From: Cytophaga sp051961495
GTDB taxonomy: Bacteria; Bacteroidota; Bacteroidia; Cytophagales; Cytophagaceae
Reading direction: 5' to 3'
NCBI RefSeq assembly: GCF_051961495.1
Contig: NZ_JBQCDF010000135.1
Location: 5,736-69,735 of the forward strand
DNA length: 64,000 bases
Shown here: piece after piece, positions 42,292-55,000 of the stretch
How positions within the stretch are numbered: position 1 is the first letter of the stretch
How the letters are laid out: each line of letters begins with the position of its first letter
Notes under the pieces: generated by a model
What the model was told of the DNA's origin: nothing
What the model saw: the letters and a program-made list of their open reading frames with translations, nothing else
Databases searched by the model: none
Program-made: the position numbers and the translations under genes

Positions 42292-45200
42292 ATGAATTTT
42301 ACTACTGGTTCAATGCTGTTATTGCGTTTTTTTACTTTTGATAATAAAGCGGAATATATTCTCAAAGTTGCAATAATCTTATTTGTTTGTTTTTCATCAA
42401 ACATCTCCTCAGCCCAGATAAATGCATTAGCAAAAACGCAGCGCACGCTTTCTTCTGCGCAGACTGTAGTAAGTAAGGCCCAGGATTATGTTGGTATCAT
42501 CGATGGCGCTGTTCAGAAAGTAAAAGACAATAATCTTTATAAAGCATTAGTCGACGGTAAAGAATTTACTTTTCCAATAGCGATTATTCCGCCTTCGGGA
42601 GATAAGAACTATGCGATCGTGATCAACAAAGTTTTTATGGATCCGGATGGCATGTATGCGGAAGTATTTTTGAAAGTTCCTGTTTCATCAGATAAACAAT
42701 TATATTTTTTAGCGGACCGTGTGCCGTATAGCCGTACAGGAGGTTTTGCGGGTGACCTGAAATTGTATTTATTAAAAACAGATTCCTTTCAGGTTGGTAA
42801 GGGATATAATGTACAGTTTGACGGATTAGAGAAAGCTGGCGAAGACAAAAGCTGTTCAGTAACATTTAACTGTAAGGGATTTAAAGAAGCTACACTGGCA
42901 GGTGCAATCAACTTTGATCAGAGAACCATTGTAACAGATCAGGATACCAAAGGGAAATTGTCTGTCTTGTATTATGTAAACGTAGACAAGTTTTCAAACT
43001 TAATTATTCAGGTAGATCAGATACCGACATTTGAGTTTACAAACCTGCCGGGTTTTAAATGCTCTGTGCCCAAATTTACACTTGATCACAGTGATCTGAA
43101 AAATGCTCCGTCCTTTACATTACCAACCTGGTACAAAGATTCAGTAACAGCGATCATTAATAAAAACAGCGGCGGCGCTGCTGCAGACTTATCTACGAGT
43201 AATGCCGTTGATGGTCCGCAGTGGCAGGGCATCTATATACCCAGTATTACCATTGACATACCGAAGGCCTTTAAGGAAAAAAGTCCGAATGAGGTTGTAG
43301 TCATTGATTCAAGAGATCTTATCATTGATGGGAACGGGTTTACCGCGCTTACAAGTGCGAAAGGAAAAAACAACACACCTTTTTATGACGGAACAATCAA
43401 GAGCTGGGAATACCGGATTGATTCACTGCGCCTGAATTTAATTGCGAGCAGCCTTTCTTCAGCGGGTTTTTATGGAGGTATAACATTGCCGATCAGTAAA
43501 AAAGAAACGCAGGTAGACTTCGGACTTTTACTGACAAAGAATATTGCCGACAGCGACATCCGTTATTCCGGTTATGTGGGAGTTGGTACGATTGACGCGC
43601 AGGCATTCGGCGTCGCTAAAATACGACTGGATCATACACTAATAAATTTTAATTACTACCAGAAACAATTTACACCTACTGTAACCATAACAGGTAACCT
43701 GCGGCTTACTCCTAAGAAAAAAGGTGAATCCGATGGTGCCAAACCTACGGCAGGCTTTGGATTGGATTTTGCAAACTTAGTGATTGGTTCCAAAGCTCCT
43801 TATATAAGCATTGATACAGCCAATGGCGGTTATTGCCAGATGTCTTCCTCCGGACAGGCTTTGTCTAATTTCCCTGTTAAGATTACCGCTGCAAAACTTA
43901 TTACCGAACCGGGTGGTCAACGTTTGGGCTTGAGAATAACGCTGGTTGTTCAGTTCCAGAAATCCGGCAGCGGAGACTCGGCACCACCTGCAGCTACAGC
44001 CAGTACAGGAACAGCTCCTAGCTCACCTCCGCCTGCGGCTCCTGCAGCACAGTCAAGTGAAACCGGCGGTGATGGTTTTGGCGGTACTGCAACATTTACC
44101 ATATGGACAAAACGGAATGCTTCTACAGGTAAGTGGGAATATGATGATTTTTCTCTGGACAAGATCGTTATCAAAGTTGACAACGATGCCTTTAAACTAT
44201 ATGGAGAGCTAACAAACTTCAAAAACGCTAAAGTATATGGAACAGGTTTCTGCGGATATATAAGCCTGACCATCATGAAAGGTAAACTGAAAGTAGAAGT
44301 GGCCGCTATCTTTGGAAGAACAGGAAATGAAGCCGTACCGGATATTAATACAAACATAAATCCTGCGGCATTGACTGATGCCACCGACAGTTACCGATAC
44401 TGGTTTGTAGATGCGGGTGTTACACTGCCGGTGATTCCGGTAGGGCCGTTTGTCGGGATCAACGGCTTTACAGGGGGATTGTATCACCACATGGCTATGC
44501 AGACACCAACGAGTCCGGCTCCGGATACGGACGTAGAATGTAAAACAACTTCGGGATTATACTACCTTCCGGATGATGGTGTCCATCTAGGTTTACTTGC
44601 TGGTATTGGTCTGCAGTCTGTGCCTACTGATGCAGTATTTAATGGTAAGATCAACCTTGGTATGGAATTTAACAACAGTGGTGGTTTGCTTACATTCTCA
44701 TTCTTCGGGGAAGTTACTATTTTAACACCTCCGGTACAGGCCCCTGCAGTAGCGGATATGAAAGGGAAAATGCAGCCTGATAAACTGAGTGGTCTGTCAA
44801 CACCAGCGAACCAGAAAGCAATTAAAGATGAAAAGCCATCAGAGTCGACCGGTTCTGTAAGAGTAAAATGGTTTACACAATATGATTTCAGAACAGAGAC
44901 CTTCATCGGGGATTTTGATGTTTTTGTAGATGTAGCAAGTGTTGTTAAAGGTGGAGGCCCTGATAACAGGGCGGCACATATTGCTGTCTTATTCTCTCCT
45001 CAAGGAAAGTATGTATACATGGGAACTCCGTCAGATCCTGCTTCCATTGAAGTAATTGATCTGTTCGAATGCCAGGCATATTTCTGTGCGGGGAACGTAT
45101 TGCCAAAACCACCGATCATGCCGTTGCCAGACGAGTTTGGTCCGGCACCAATCGATTACAATGCGATGGAAACCGGAGCAGGTCTTTCTTTTGGAGCGCG

Positions 45201-46929
45201 TGTAAGCATTGATGGTAAATTTGGTGGTAGTGCTGACTTTTTGGGCTGTTCGGTAGAACCTTATGCTGAACTATGGTTAAAGGCCGGCTTTGATATTCTG
45301 TTGACACAAACATCAAACCCGGTTCAATGCCAGGATGGTCCGAGAGGGGTAAACAATTGGTATGCGACCGGACAGGCATTCATCATGGGTGGAATCAATG
45401 TAGGTTGTAAATATGACTGTACGATTAAGTCCGGTGATTTCACATTGGTTTCGGCTTCTCTTTCTGCATATGTATTTGCGCAATTACCAAAACCAAGTTA
45501 TATGGTTGGTTCTGTTACAATCGAATTTGAATTATTGGATATCGTTGGCGGTAGTGCAACATTCAAAGTTAAGTTTGGTGACGAATGCACCAAACCTGAA
45601 AATGATAAAAACATTGTATTCATAGAATCGATAACCCCAACCAGCGGCTCATCCAATATTGCGGTTACAGATAATGTAGTGGTAAATTTTGTCAAACCGA
45701 TTGAGAACTTCAAGTTCTCGTTGCCTGATGAAAATGACGGATCCAAAATGGTACAGTACAGAGGCTTCGTTGGGCCGAATAATGTAACCCTGAAATCAAA
45801 TGGAATACCCGTTCCATTCACATTTAAATGGAACAGTTCAAAAACAAACCTTACGATTGTTCCTTCCAAAACTTATGCTGAAAATGCTACGGTTGAAGTA
45901 ATCGTAAAAGTGGACCTGCAATACTATGCGAACGGACAGTGGACTCCATCAACTAAAGTGGAGGTAGATACTTCAATCTTTAAAACGAAGTTTGAACCGT
46001 ATAAGATTGAAGTAGCCAATGTGGAATATGCCTATCCAATGGTGGGCATGGAGAACTATTACAAAAGCGAAAGTAATAATGGATATATAAAATTATTGTC
46101 TGTGCCGAACAAGCCGATGCGCCTTGCTCCGAATTTTTCATACAAGATTGTATTCCTTGAAAGTGGCAAGGAAGTCGCATCCGTAGCAAATGTCACGATG
46201 GATAAGACGCCCGGGAGTGATAACTTTACTTACATGATTCCGAACGGTGTTTTCCAGAACAGCAAATCATACACGTTCCAGCTGAAAAAAATATGGAACA
46301 CCGAACAAACCAGGGATACCGGAGTGGAAGGTGACGATACGAAAACAATAGGTACTTATGCGCAGACTCCGGAAGATACTATTATTCTGGAGTATGACTT
46401 CACAACAAGTAAATTCAGTTCATTCGCACAAAAGATTGCTTACTACAACCAGCCATTGATAGAAGCATCCGGATTAAATGTTGTGCATACACTTGCCCCG
46501 AATCAGAAAGATGTTGATGCAGGCAGCGCGGAAGGGCTTTCGACGCTGGAAACAAACGGTAAAAAGGTTTTAAACGTAACCTACTCGCGTGAATTGGTGC
46601 GGGGCATTGGTGCTGACTTATCACAAGGCTTTTTAAGCGGCCAGCAATTACCGGATAGTATTGACTACAGTTATTTCTCAAACAAACTTCGCGTGCAGTA
46701 CGATGTGTTCAGTGAGCTTAAACGCCTTAATGATCAAAACAGAGCTGCGGGTATCGTTTGTACCGTGCAGCAAAGCCAGGCAAATTGCAGTGCCGGCGGC
46801 GGCTCTTCAACATTCCCTAAAGGATCAACTTATTATTACAGGTTAGGATATTTCTTACCAGGGAAAGATATTAAAACGTCTGAAGTAGTTCTTAGCTTCA
46901 CATTACCAAATGATGTTACGGTTCAATAA
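42292..46929 (+). CDS. Large secreted surface protein with a Big_5 Ig-like domain
   Basis: A 1545-residue protein with a signal peptide (hydrophobic core about 25-36, cut after SSAQ at about 41). Up to about 1110 it is beta-rich, with repeated Gly/Asp-rich strands and no family I can name. A Pro/Ala/Ser linker lies near 565-590. At about 1113-1212 there is an SbsA-like Ig domain (Big_5): ITPTSGSSNIAVTDNVVVNF, then LTIVPSKTYAENATVEVIV. The rest is again beta-rich. No classical type IX sorting domain is visible at the C terminus. It is six bases before the fibronectin-repeat gene and the likely first gene of a surface operon. Confidence 0.82.
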   Translation: MNFTTGSMLLLRFFTFDNKAEYILKVAIILFVCFSSNISSAQINALAKTQRTLSSAQTVVSKAQDYVGIIDGAVQKVKDNNLYKALVDGKEFTFPIAIIPPSGDKNYAIVINKVFMDPDGMYAEVFLKVPVSSDKQLYFLADRVPYSRTGGFAGDLKLYLLKTDSFQVGKGYNVQFDGLEKAGEDKSCSVTFNCKGFKEATLAGAINFDQRTIVTDQDTKGKLSVLYYVNVDKFSNLIIQVDQIPTFEFTNLPGFKCSVPKFTLDHSDLKNAPSFTLPTWYKDSVTAIINKNSGGAAADLSTSNAVDGPQWQGIYIPSITIDIPKAFKEKSPNEVVVIDSRDLIIDGNGFTALTSAKGKNNTPFYDGTIKSWEYRIDSLRLNLIASSLSSAGFYGGITLPISKKETQVDFGLLLTKNIADSDIRYSGYVGVGTIDAQAFGVAKIRLDHTLINFNYYQKQFTPTVTITGNLRLTPKKKGESDGAKPTAGFGLDFANLVIGSKAPYISIDTANGGYCQMSSSGQALSNFPVKITAAKLITEPGGQRLGLRITLVVQFQKSGSGDSAPPAATASTGTAPSSPPPAAPAAQSSETGGDGFGGTATFTIWTKRNASTGKWEYDDFSLDKIVIKVDNDAFKLYGELTNFKNAKVYGTGFCGYISLTIMKGKLKVEVAAIFGRTGNEAVPDINTNINPAALTDATDSYRYWFVDAGVTLPVIPVGPFVGINGFTGGLYHHMAMQTPTSPAPDTDVECKTTSGLYYLPDDGVHLGLLAGIGLQSVPTDAVFNGKINLGMEFNNSGGLLTFSFFGEVTILTPPVQAPAVADMKGKMQPDKLSGLSTPANQKAIKDEKPSESTGSVRVKWFTQYDFRTETFIGDFDVFVDVASVVKGGGPDNRAAHIAVLFSPQGKYVYMGTPSDPASIEVIDLFECQAYFCAGNVLPKPPIMPLPDEFGPAPIDYNAMETGAGLSFGARVSIDGKFGGSADFLGCSVEPYAELWLKAGFDILLTQTSNPVQCQDGPRGVNNWYATGQAFIMGGINVGCKYDCTIKSGDFTLVSASLSAYVFAQLPKPSYMVGSVTIEFELLDIVGGSATFKVKFGDECTKPENDKNIVFIESITPTSGSSNIAVTDNVVVNFVKPIENFKFSLPDENDGSKMVQYRGFVGPNNVTLKSNGIPVPFTFKWNSSKTNLTIVPSKTYAENATVEVIVKVDLQYYANGQWTPSTKVEVDTSIFKTKFEPYKIEVANVEYAYPMVGMENYYKSESNNGYIKLLSVPNKPMRLAPNFSYKIVFLESGKEVASVANVTMDKTPGSDNFTYMIPNGVFQNSKSYTFQLKKIWNTEQTRDTGVEGDDTKTIGTYAQTPEDTIILEYDFTTSKFSSFAQKIAYYNQPLIEASGLNVVHTLAPNQKDVDAGSAEGLSTLETNGKKVLNVTYSRELVRGIGADLSQGFLSGQQLPDSIDYSYFSNKLRVQYDVFSELKRLNDQNRAAGIVCTVQQSQANCSAGGGSSTFPKGSTYYYRLGYFLPGKDIKTSEVVLSFTLPNDVTVQ

Positions 46930-46935
46930 ATAGAA

Positions 46936-49002
46936 ATGAAAAAATTAATAGGAGTACTTTTATTACTTGTCTTTGCTTCCGCTTCATTTGCGCAGGGTTT
47001 GGACAGTATTGGTTTGATCTCAAATGTTTCAGCTGATAAAGTTCAATTAAAATGGCTGCCTTCAAATTATAAAACCTGGGTAGAAGGTATTAATAACGGA
47101 TATATGATTGAGCGTACGGAGGTAAAGGCAGTAAACGGTAAGTGGGTAATTGTACAGAAAGAAACGCTTACTGCAGAACCATTGAAACCATGGTCGTCTG
47201 AAAGAATAACGGAAGAAGCAAAAACCAATCGGGATGTGGAGAATGCAAAGATTGTGATTGCCACACGCATCATGGAAGAAAATGCAAAACCTGCAACATC
47301 TCTCTCTGCTACATCTGAGCTGCAGTCTCAAAAGGATTACCTGCACGTAATATCCTTGCTGGGGAGTTTGCTTAAAAATAAATCTTCTGAAGCAATGGGT
47401 TTATACTATGAAGATAAAACAGCCATAACAGGTAAAATTTATTTTTATGAAGTAACATTAAACAATGCAAAAAAAATAAAAGCTCGAACCGTAGTAAATA
47501 CAGGTGTACCGGAAGTATTACCCAAGGTACTGGGTTTTGATTATAAGAATACAGACAAGTCTGTTGAATTGTACTGGATACAGCCGAAGTACTCCGGTTA
47601 TTTTGCTTACAACATTTACCGTTCAACAAGTAAGGGGGGAACGTTTGAGAAAGTAAACAAAGACCCATACATAGGTGAGGTTGCTATTACAGCAGATGAA
47701 AAACGCATACGGTATATTGATTCATTTCCGGAAATGAATAAAACATACTACTACAAAGTACAAGCTATTAACGGGTTTGAAAAACTGAGTCCGTTTACAG
47801 AAGTGCTAACGGTGAAGTCATACGCCTTTCTTTCGGCAGCGCCTACGATTACCAGCTCGTTCTCTCCGGATAATTCTGCGATTGAACTGGAATGGATTGT
47901 GCCGCCGGCAGATGTGGAAAGTATTACTTCATTTTCCGTGTGGACCGCAAACGAACCGCTTGGACCGATGACTAAAGTGAACACGAAGCCGATAGACGGA
48001 AAGATATATAAATATGTTGACCAGACACCGGGCAAAGCAGTGTTCAATTACTATAGAGTATGTTCGTACGGCTACTTTAAAGATTCCATCTGTTCGTTGG
48101 TTAAAGAAGGATTCCTGGTCGATTCCATTCCACCGGCACCGCCAACAATTGTTACCGGTATTTGTGATACCAACGGAGTGGTAACGTTGCATTGGAAAAA
48201 ATCCAAAGAAAAGGATATCTACGGTTACCGCGTGTACCGCACATTCTACAAGCATCATGAGCCGATCCGGAGAACCGATACAACCATCTTTGATACAACG
48301 TTTGTAGAAACCGTTGACTTGAAAGCCGGCTGGAAAAAAATGTATTATGCAGTAGTTGCCGTAGATCAGGTATATAATGCATCTTATATCTCACCTTACT
48401 TTGAAGTACCGCTGCCGGATAAAATTCCACCGATCAACGGAATCTTCACCAATTATGAAGCAACGTATTCAGGTATTTTGCTGGAGTGGAAACCAAGCCC
48501 TTCAAAAGATGTGAAGTATACCTATATCTATAAAAAATCCGAATTTGATTTTCAGTGGGTGCCGGTTGCAAAGCTTACAGGCACAGATGCACTGCAGCGG
48601 ACAAAATTGCGTGATACGCTTACACAATCCAACGTATGGTATGAATATCGCCTGGTCGTGGAAGATTCTTCAGGCCTGCAGTCAAAAGATGAACAGCGCC
48701 TGCGTATACAGCAGCCGGAGAAAGATCCCTTTCCTGTGGTGACCAATCTGCGCGCGGTGATGAGCAGGGAAAATAAAATGGTTAAGCTTTCATGGGACTT
48801 TAATAAACCAGCGAAAGGATTTAAGATCATGCGTTCTCAAAACGGAGCGCAGGTTGAAACCTATGAATTTGTTGCAGGTACGAAGAGAGAATACTACGAT
48901 ACCTGGCTAACTACCAATACAGAATATTCCTATGCGATTATTGCAGAACTGCCTGATGGCAGAATCTCTGTAATGAGTACAGTCATTAAAGTAAAATACT
49001 AA
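46936..49002 (+). CDS. Secreted fibronectin type III repeat protein
   Basis: The 688-residue product has a signal peptide cut after FAQG near 21. About six FN3-type repeats follow (approx. 22-165, 185-285, 290-385, 386-490, 491-590, 600-688). They show the Trp strand (VELYWIQP, IELEWIVP, VTLHWKKS, ILLEWKPS, VKLSWDF) and the Tyr strand (YYYKVQAI, NYYRVCSY, MYYAVVAV, YEYRLVVE, YSYAIIAE). FN3 chains act as spacers or binding arms. It lies six bases after the 1545-residue gene and 41 before the giant gene, so it is most likely the middle gene of one operon. There is no sorting domain of the usual C-terminal type. Confidence 0.88.
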   Translation: MKKLIGVLLLLVFASASFAQGLDSIGLISNVSADKVQLKWLPSNYKTWVEGINNGYMIERTEVKAVNGKWVIVQKETLTAEPLKPWSSERITEEAKTNRDVENAKIVIATRIMEENAKPATSLSATSELQSQKDYLHVISLLGSLLKNKSSEAMGLYYEDKTAITGKIYFYEVTLNNAKKIKARTVVNTGVPEVLPKVLGFDYKNTDKSVELYWIQPKYSGYFAYNIYRSTSKGGTFEKVNKDPYIGEVAITADEKRIRYIDSFPEMNKTYYYKVQAINGFEKLSPFTEVLTVKSYAFLSAAPTITSSFSPDNSAIELEWIVPPADVESITSFSVWTANEPLGPMTKVNTKPIDGKIYKYVDQTPGKAVFNYYRVCSYGYFKDSICSLVKEGFLVDSIPPAPPTIVTGICDTNGVVTLHWKKSKEKDIYGYRVYRTFYKHHEPIRRTDTTIFDTTFVETVDLKAGWKKMYYAVVAVDQVYNASYISPYFEVPLPDKIPPINGIFTNYEATYSGILLEWKPSPSKDVKYTYIYKKSEFDFQWVPVAKLTGTDALQRTKLRDTLTQSNVWYEYRLVVEDSSGLQSKDEQRLRIQQPEKDPFPVVTNLRAVMSRENKMVKLSWDFNKPAKGFKIMRSQNGAQVETYEFVAGTKREYYDTWLTTNTEYSYAIIAELPDGRISVMSTVIKVKY

Positions 49003-49013
49003 CCGGCAATACC

Positions 49014-49038
49014 TAAGCGCAGTTTAGCTATGCGTTTA
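49014..49038 (+). other. Intercistronic hairpin ahead of the giant gene
   Basis: TAAGCGCA (49014-49021) pairs with TGCGTTTA (49031-49038), using one G-T pair, over a 9-base loop. No T-run follows. It could affect mRNA processing or translation of the giant gene. Confidence 0.3.
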
Positions 49039-49043
49039 AGCGA

Positions 49044-52000
49044 ATGAAAAATTTAACACACAGAAAAATGAGACACTTCATTTCAACCGTTATTTTGTTT
49101 TTAGCATTGATTTTTTCAAATACACTTTTGGCTAAAGTGTATTATGTCAATGCAAATTATACCGGCTCAACACAAAACGGTAACAGCTGGACTACGCCAT
49201 TCAAAACCATTGAAAAGGCCCTTACCGTAACGGTAGATGGTGACCAGATCTGGGTAGCGAAGGGAACGTATACTACTCCTAACTACAAAAGTGCTTCCGG
49301 TTACTTCATTAATAATGGCATTACCATTTATGGCGGTTTTGCAGGAACAGAAACCAGTGTTTTTGCCAGAGATCTTGCTTTAAATAAGTCGATTATTCAG
49401 ACATCAAATACTTCAAACATCTTTAATATAAAACAGAATAAAGATTTTATTATTGATGGGGTAGACCTGACAAGTTTTGGTACTGCTCTTTTTATCCAGT
49501 ACGATACAATTGCAACTGCTTATAATATTCAGTCGGGAGACCGGTTTAAGGTAACACTTAATAATTGTAATATCTATAATGGCCAGGCCCCTGCATCTTT
49601 TTATCACCACGTAGACCTGAAAATTACTAATAGCCAGATTTACAATTGCCAATCCAACTTTTATATCTCGGAAGACAATTCATTGAACGATTTTTATGCA
49701 CCTTCTACGGTTACATTTGAAAACACAATAGTTCAGGGAACAAACACGCTGATGTATTCTGTGAATGCGCAGTTGAATATGATCAATTGTAGATTTTCGA
49801 ATTTTAATTCAACAATGTTCCCCAGCTCGAGCGGCAGGGATGTGATATTTAAAGGCTGCGAATTTAAAAATATTTCAAGCCAGATTCTTACAAACGATAA
49901 CACTTCGGTAACGATTGACAACTGTACGTTTGAGAATCTTAATAATGGCCCGATATTTTATAGTTCAAATACTAACATATTCAATATTTCAAACACAACT
50001 TTTAAAAATTCTACCTGCAGTCAGATTTTTATTTTAAAGACTTTATCATTAGATAATGTCACATTTTCAAACATCAATTTTAATTACCAGGGAATAATGG
50101 CGAACGGACCGTTGAAAATAAAAAACTCAACAATGGAAAATGTCCATACGCTAAATTATTACTTCATGGACGCGTATTCTGATGTTGAGCTGGACAATGT
50201 AACGATACAAAATTGTGTTGGCCCATTGTTGATGGAAAATAAAGATACCAGTGATGTACTGATTAAAAATGTAATCTTTCAAAACAATTCACAGGACTTT
50301 AATGAGCAAAAAGGAATGTTTTTTAACCTGGCAGGAAATGTAGTTATTGATCAATCGCAATTTTTAAACAATGAAATCAGAAGATCAAACCTGGGATACA
50401 GTATGGGTTTGTTTACTGTAAGCACATCTTTAGAAGTAACAAACAGTACTTTCAAAGATAATGTAAGCAATAATGTTGCGGGTGTATTTTATTCATCAGC
50501 GAATAATTTGCAAATCGATAATTGTGTATTTGAAAATAATGTTTCAGAATATCAGTTCGGTTATTCAACGGTTGGTACGGGTGTTCTGTATTCAACAGGA
50601 TATAATAACGAGGATGCAAAGATTAGCAACACAAAATTCATTAATAATTCAGCCTACAATTTTGGTGTGATCAACTGGGTCGGAAGAGATCTTATTATTG
50701 AAAATTGTATTTTCCAAAAGAATAAATCAATCGCAACGGCCCGGGGATATATGGGCGGCGGTTTTAATAGTGGTGTGATAGGAACGTTCGGTATTGCTTA
50801 CCCATATGTGGGAAGCATTACGACAATAAAGAAATGTTCGTTCAGTGAAAATGAATCGATATTTGATGCTCCAGTCATTTATGCTAGTAACATGTCGGCG
50901 TTGTACGTTGATCAATCTTCTTTCAATAATAACAAATGTCGGGATGGAAGCGGTGCAATAACTACTGTAAATGTAGTGTTTAAAGTCAGCAACTCACTTT
51001 TTGAAAATAACCAAACACAAAATGCAACATTTGGTGTAATAAATAACTCAGCAAACAACACACAGTATGGTCCGTATCCTGCAGAAATATACAACAGCAC
51101 ATTTGTAAAAAATACTACTACCGGCGGTCCGGGTGTATTATCTGTGAGTGTACCTACAACCATTGCCAATTCGATCTTCTGGGGCAACGGAACAAATGCA
51201 CCTATCATCGCGGGTAGTGTAACTCCGGTAATTTCCAATACATCTGTACAGGGAGGGTTTTCAGACGGTACAAAAATTTATGATGCAAACCCTAAGTTCA
51301 TTGATTTCATCGGCGGCAACTATCGCTTGTCGTGCCAGTCACCATTGATCAATAAAGGAAATAATGCATTAGGTGTTTCTTTATTTGACCTGGATGGAAC
51401 AGCCCGTATTTTTGCCGATACTATAGATTTAGGCGCTTACGAGACGCACATAGATCCGGCTCTTGCAAATGTGATTCCCGCACCAACGTTTATCGTCCCA
51501 TCAACCGTTTGTAAAGACGAGGTAATTAACCTGGTAAATACTACAGCAAACCTTTCTAACTATACGTATCAATGGACATATGGCAACGACCAGAAGTCTA
51601 CGTTGATCAATCCAAGCTATGCTTATGCGCAGGCAGGTACATATACGATTACATTAACTGCATCAAACTTTTGCGGTCAGTCAAATTCTTTATCCAAACA
51701 GATAATAGTAAAAACGGTTAACACACCAATTATTGAAACTGTTTCTGTTGTTTGTCCGGGAACAGAGCAAACCTATACAACGAATGCAACATGTCAGAAT
51801 ATTTTATGGACAGTTGCAGGAGGTACAATTCAAAGCGGACAGGGAACAACGTCTGTTCGTATTCTTTGGGGTGATGGCACAACGGGAAATGGAAAAATTA
51901 CATTGCTGGCAACCGGCTGCGGCACGGGCGCGTGTGAAATTCCTGTAAGTGTTGAAGTGCCGATTGTTCCGGCAAACTTTACGTTGACAGGACCGGATAA

Positions 52001-55000
52001 AGTTTGTCAGGGTGGTTTCTCTCATTATGAAACAGTAGTTAAAGATAAATCACCGGCATCTCTTTATACTTGGTCTGTTAAAGGCGGATCAATCAGCTCG
52101 GCTATAAACAAAGGGTATAACCTTACAGATATTGATATTACCTGGAGTACTTCTCTTACTGAAGGAACAGTATATTTAACAACATATAATGAATTATTGA
52201 AATGCGGTAAAACAGATTCCTTTAAGGTAGCGCTTAGACCAACCTTTAAAATATCCGGAGCAACAGAAGTTTGTACAAATGCATCTACCGTATACCAGAC
52301 AGTACCTTCTATCGGTACTGTACGATGGCAGGTAGCTGGTGCAGGAAATACGATAAACAGTACAACAGGTACTGCAACCTGGGGAAATGCAGACGGTGTT
52401 TACAAGCTTACGGCCGGTCCTGCGGACCCGACAACTGCGTGTAATGCACAGGATACATTTGTGGTACACGTAAACGCGAAACCGGTTGTAACGGCTATTG
52501 CCGGTGAAACGGAGCTGGCAGTAAATTCAATAGATGTATATACCGGCCTGGTAAATACAGATATCAATAATGTTGATTTTTATTGGTCGTCTCCGGGTGG
52601 CACGATCGCTTCTGCATACCTGAACACCGTTACCATTCAGCGAAATAGTTTTTCACCGGATTATATTGCATTGAGTGTTGCAACAAAAAAAGGCGCTTGT
52701 ACTTCAGCTGAGCTGCAGATACATGTAAAAAAATTATTTGATTATACAATTACCGGTCCGGATACAGTTTGTATAACAACCAGCGCAACCTATACAGCAA
52801 ATGTAAACCCGGGTCAAACGTCAGACTATTCCTGGATACTGAATCAGCAGGGTACTCCTGTTAACGGAATAACTTTTAACCCATTGTTTAACTATACCGG
52901 ATATCAGCAGATCGAACTGAAGGTTCACAGCAACGGTAAAGAATTTATTGTGCGTAAAAATGTATATGTAAAATCTTCTCCATCCAGTATCACGGTTGAA
53001 GGTCCGGTTGTTATTGATCCTGCGGGATTACAGACTGCTGTATATACAGTTAAAAACTTTGCAAATTCGAATTACATTGTAACGGTTACCGGAGGTGTTT
53101 TACAATCAAACATCAGTAACCAGCTTACAGTTAAATGGGGTGGTACAGAACCCTTCTCTATTCAGGTACAGGATAAATTTGCATCTCCTGCTTGTAATGG
53201 TGTACCGATGACCCTGCAGGTTAAGAAAGCTGCGGATATCGGTAAAAATATTATTGCCAGCGCGCCTGCCTGTTTAAACGCAAGGGTTGATTATTCTTTC
53301 CAGCCGGATGATCTGACTAAAAATTTATCATGGAGCATTGATGGCGGCGGCAGTATTACAAGCAGCGCTCAGAATTCTGTTACGATAGAGTGGAATCAAA
53401 CAGGCACACATACATTAACATTAACCTATGACCGTTTTGGTACACAAACGATCCAGGTTCCAATTGTTGTAAATGTATTGCCTTCACCGGTTATTAACCC
53501 GGGAACAATTTGCGGAAGCAACAGCCTGAATATATCTACGACACAGGCATACAATGCGTATGAATGGTATCTGAATGATGCGAAAACCGCATTCTCCGCA
53601 CTACCAACACCGGCGGTTAATACAGAAGGTTTGTATACAGTAAAGGTAACTGATAATAATGGCTGTATAAACTCTTCCACCAGATACATCAAACAATTAC
53701 CGCTGCCAAAGGCATCTATCTTTACATTAGACGAAGTTGTGGTTTGTACGCAGGCTACAGCAGCACTTACAAATATTAAGTTATCTACTTTCGAAGGGCA
53801 GGATTATGTTTATCAATGGTATGAAAATAATGTGCCGGTATCAGCTCCTCTTGCTACACCATTCAGTCTTCCGGTACAGAAACCATTAAATCAGGAAGCC
53901 ATATATGCGTATAAAGTTAAGGTTTCTTTAGAAAGCTGTGTACAGTATGCTGATGTTAAGAATGTAATTGTAAAATCCTGCGCGGGCGGCGGCGGCGGTA
54001 TTGGCGGTGGCTGCAGCGATCCCGGGGTTTCATTTACAGTGGATCAGAATTCATTATGTCAGCCGTTTAAGTTTAATGCTGATCCGTCTATTGCCGGTTT
54101 ATCAGGACTTGGCTGGGATTTCGGAGATGGATCAACAGCAACAGGTCCTGCACCGACATATAAATACCAGGATGCTGGTATTTATAATGTGCAATTGACA
54201 AGAGGCTGCAGGTATGATAGACAACCTGTAAAAGTACTGGCTCGTGCGATCTTTAAGCTTGACCAACCGGGGTGTGTTGGAGATACATTGGTATTTAATG
54301 ATCTGTCAGTTAACATTCCTTCCAATAAAATCATCAGCTGGAAATGGAACTTTGGTGACGGTTCGCCGGAAGAAACCTATTCAGGCAGCGGAGACCGCAA
54401 CGGGAAACATAAATACACGACCGCTAACTCATACACCGTAACATTAACGGTGTATTCGCAAAGCGATAATGCTGCACTACCAGTTTGTGCCTTTACGACA
54501 CAAAATACATATGTAATTACACCACCTCCAACAGCAGACTACATTATTACAGCTCCTGCATGTGTTGGCAATACATATAAATTTGTTGAGAAAGGTGCTT
54601 ATGGCAAATATGGAAAGGCCCCGGTTAAATGGACATTCAGCAACGGACAAACATCAGTACGTGACACTACCTTGCAACAGTTTAATCCTGGTAACCAAAA
54701 CGTATTGCTTAAAGTTACGGATGGCCTGGGCTGTTCAAGCACAAAATCATCAACGATAACAGTTACTGCTCCTGCAGTACTTGGAAAAATTACGGTTACC
54801 TCAAAAGATACGCTTCTATGTAACGGCAGAAAGGTATCGTTGAGTTCCCCTGTAACAGCGAAACTGGCATACCAATGGTATAAAGACGGAGCAGCGATTG
54901 CATCAGCTACAAATCAAACCTATGATGTTTCAACACCAGGTAACTATAGCGTTGCCTATTGGGTTACAGCAACCTGTAATGCAACGACAGCTGCAGTTAA

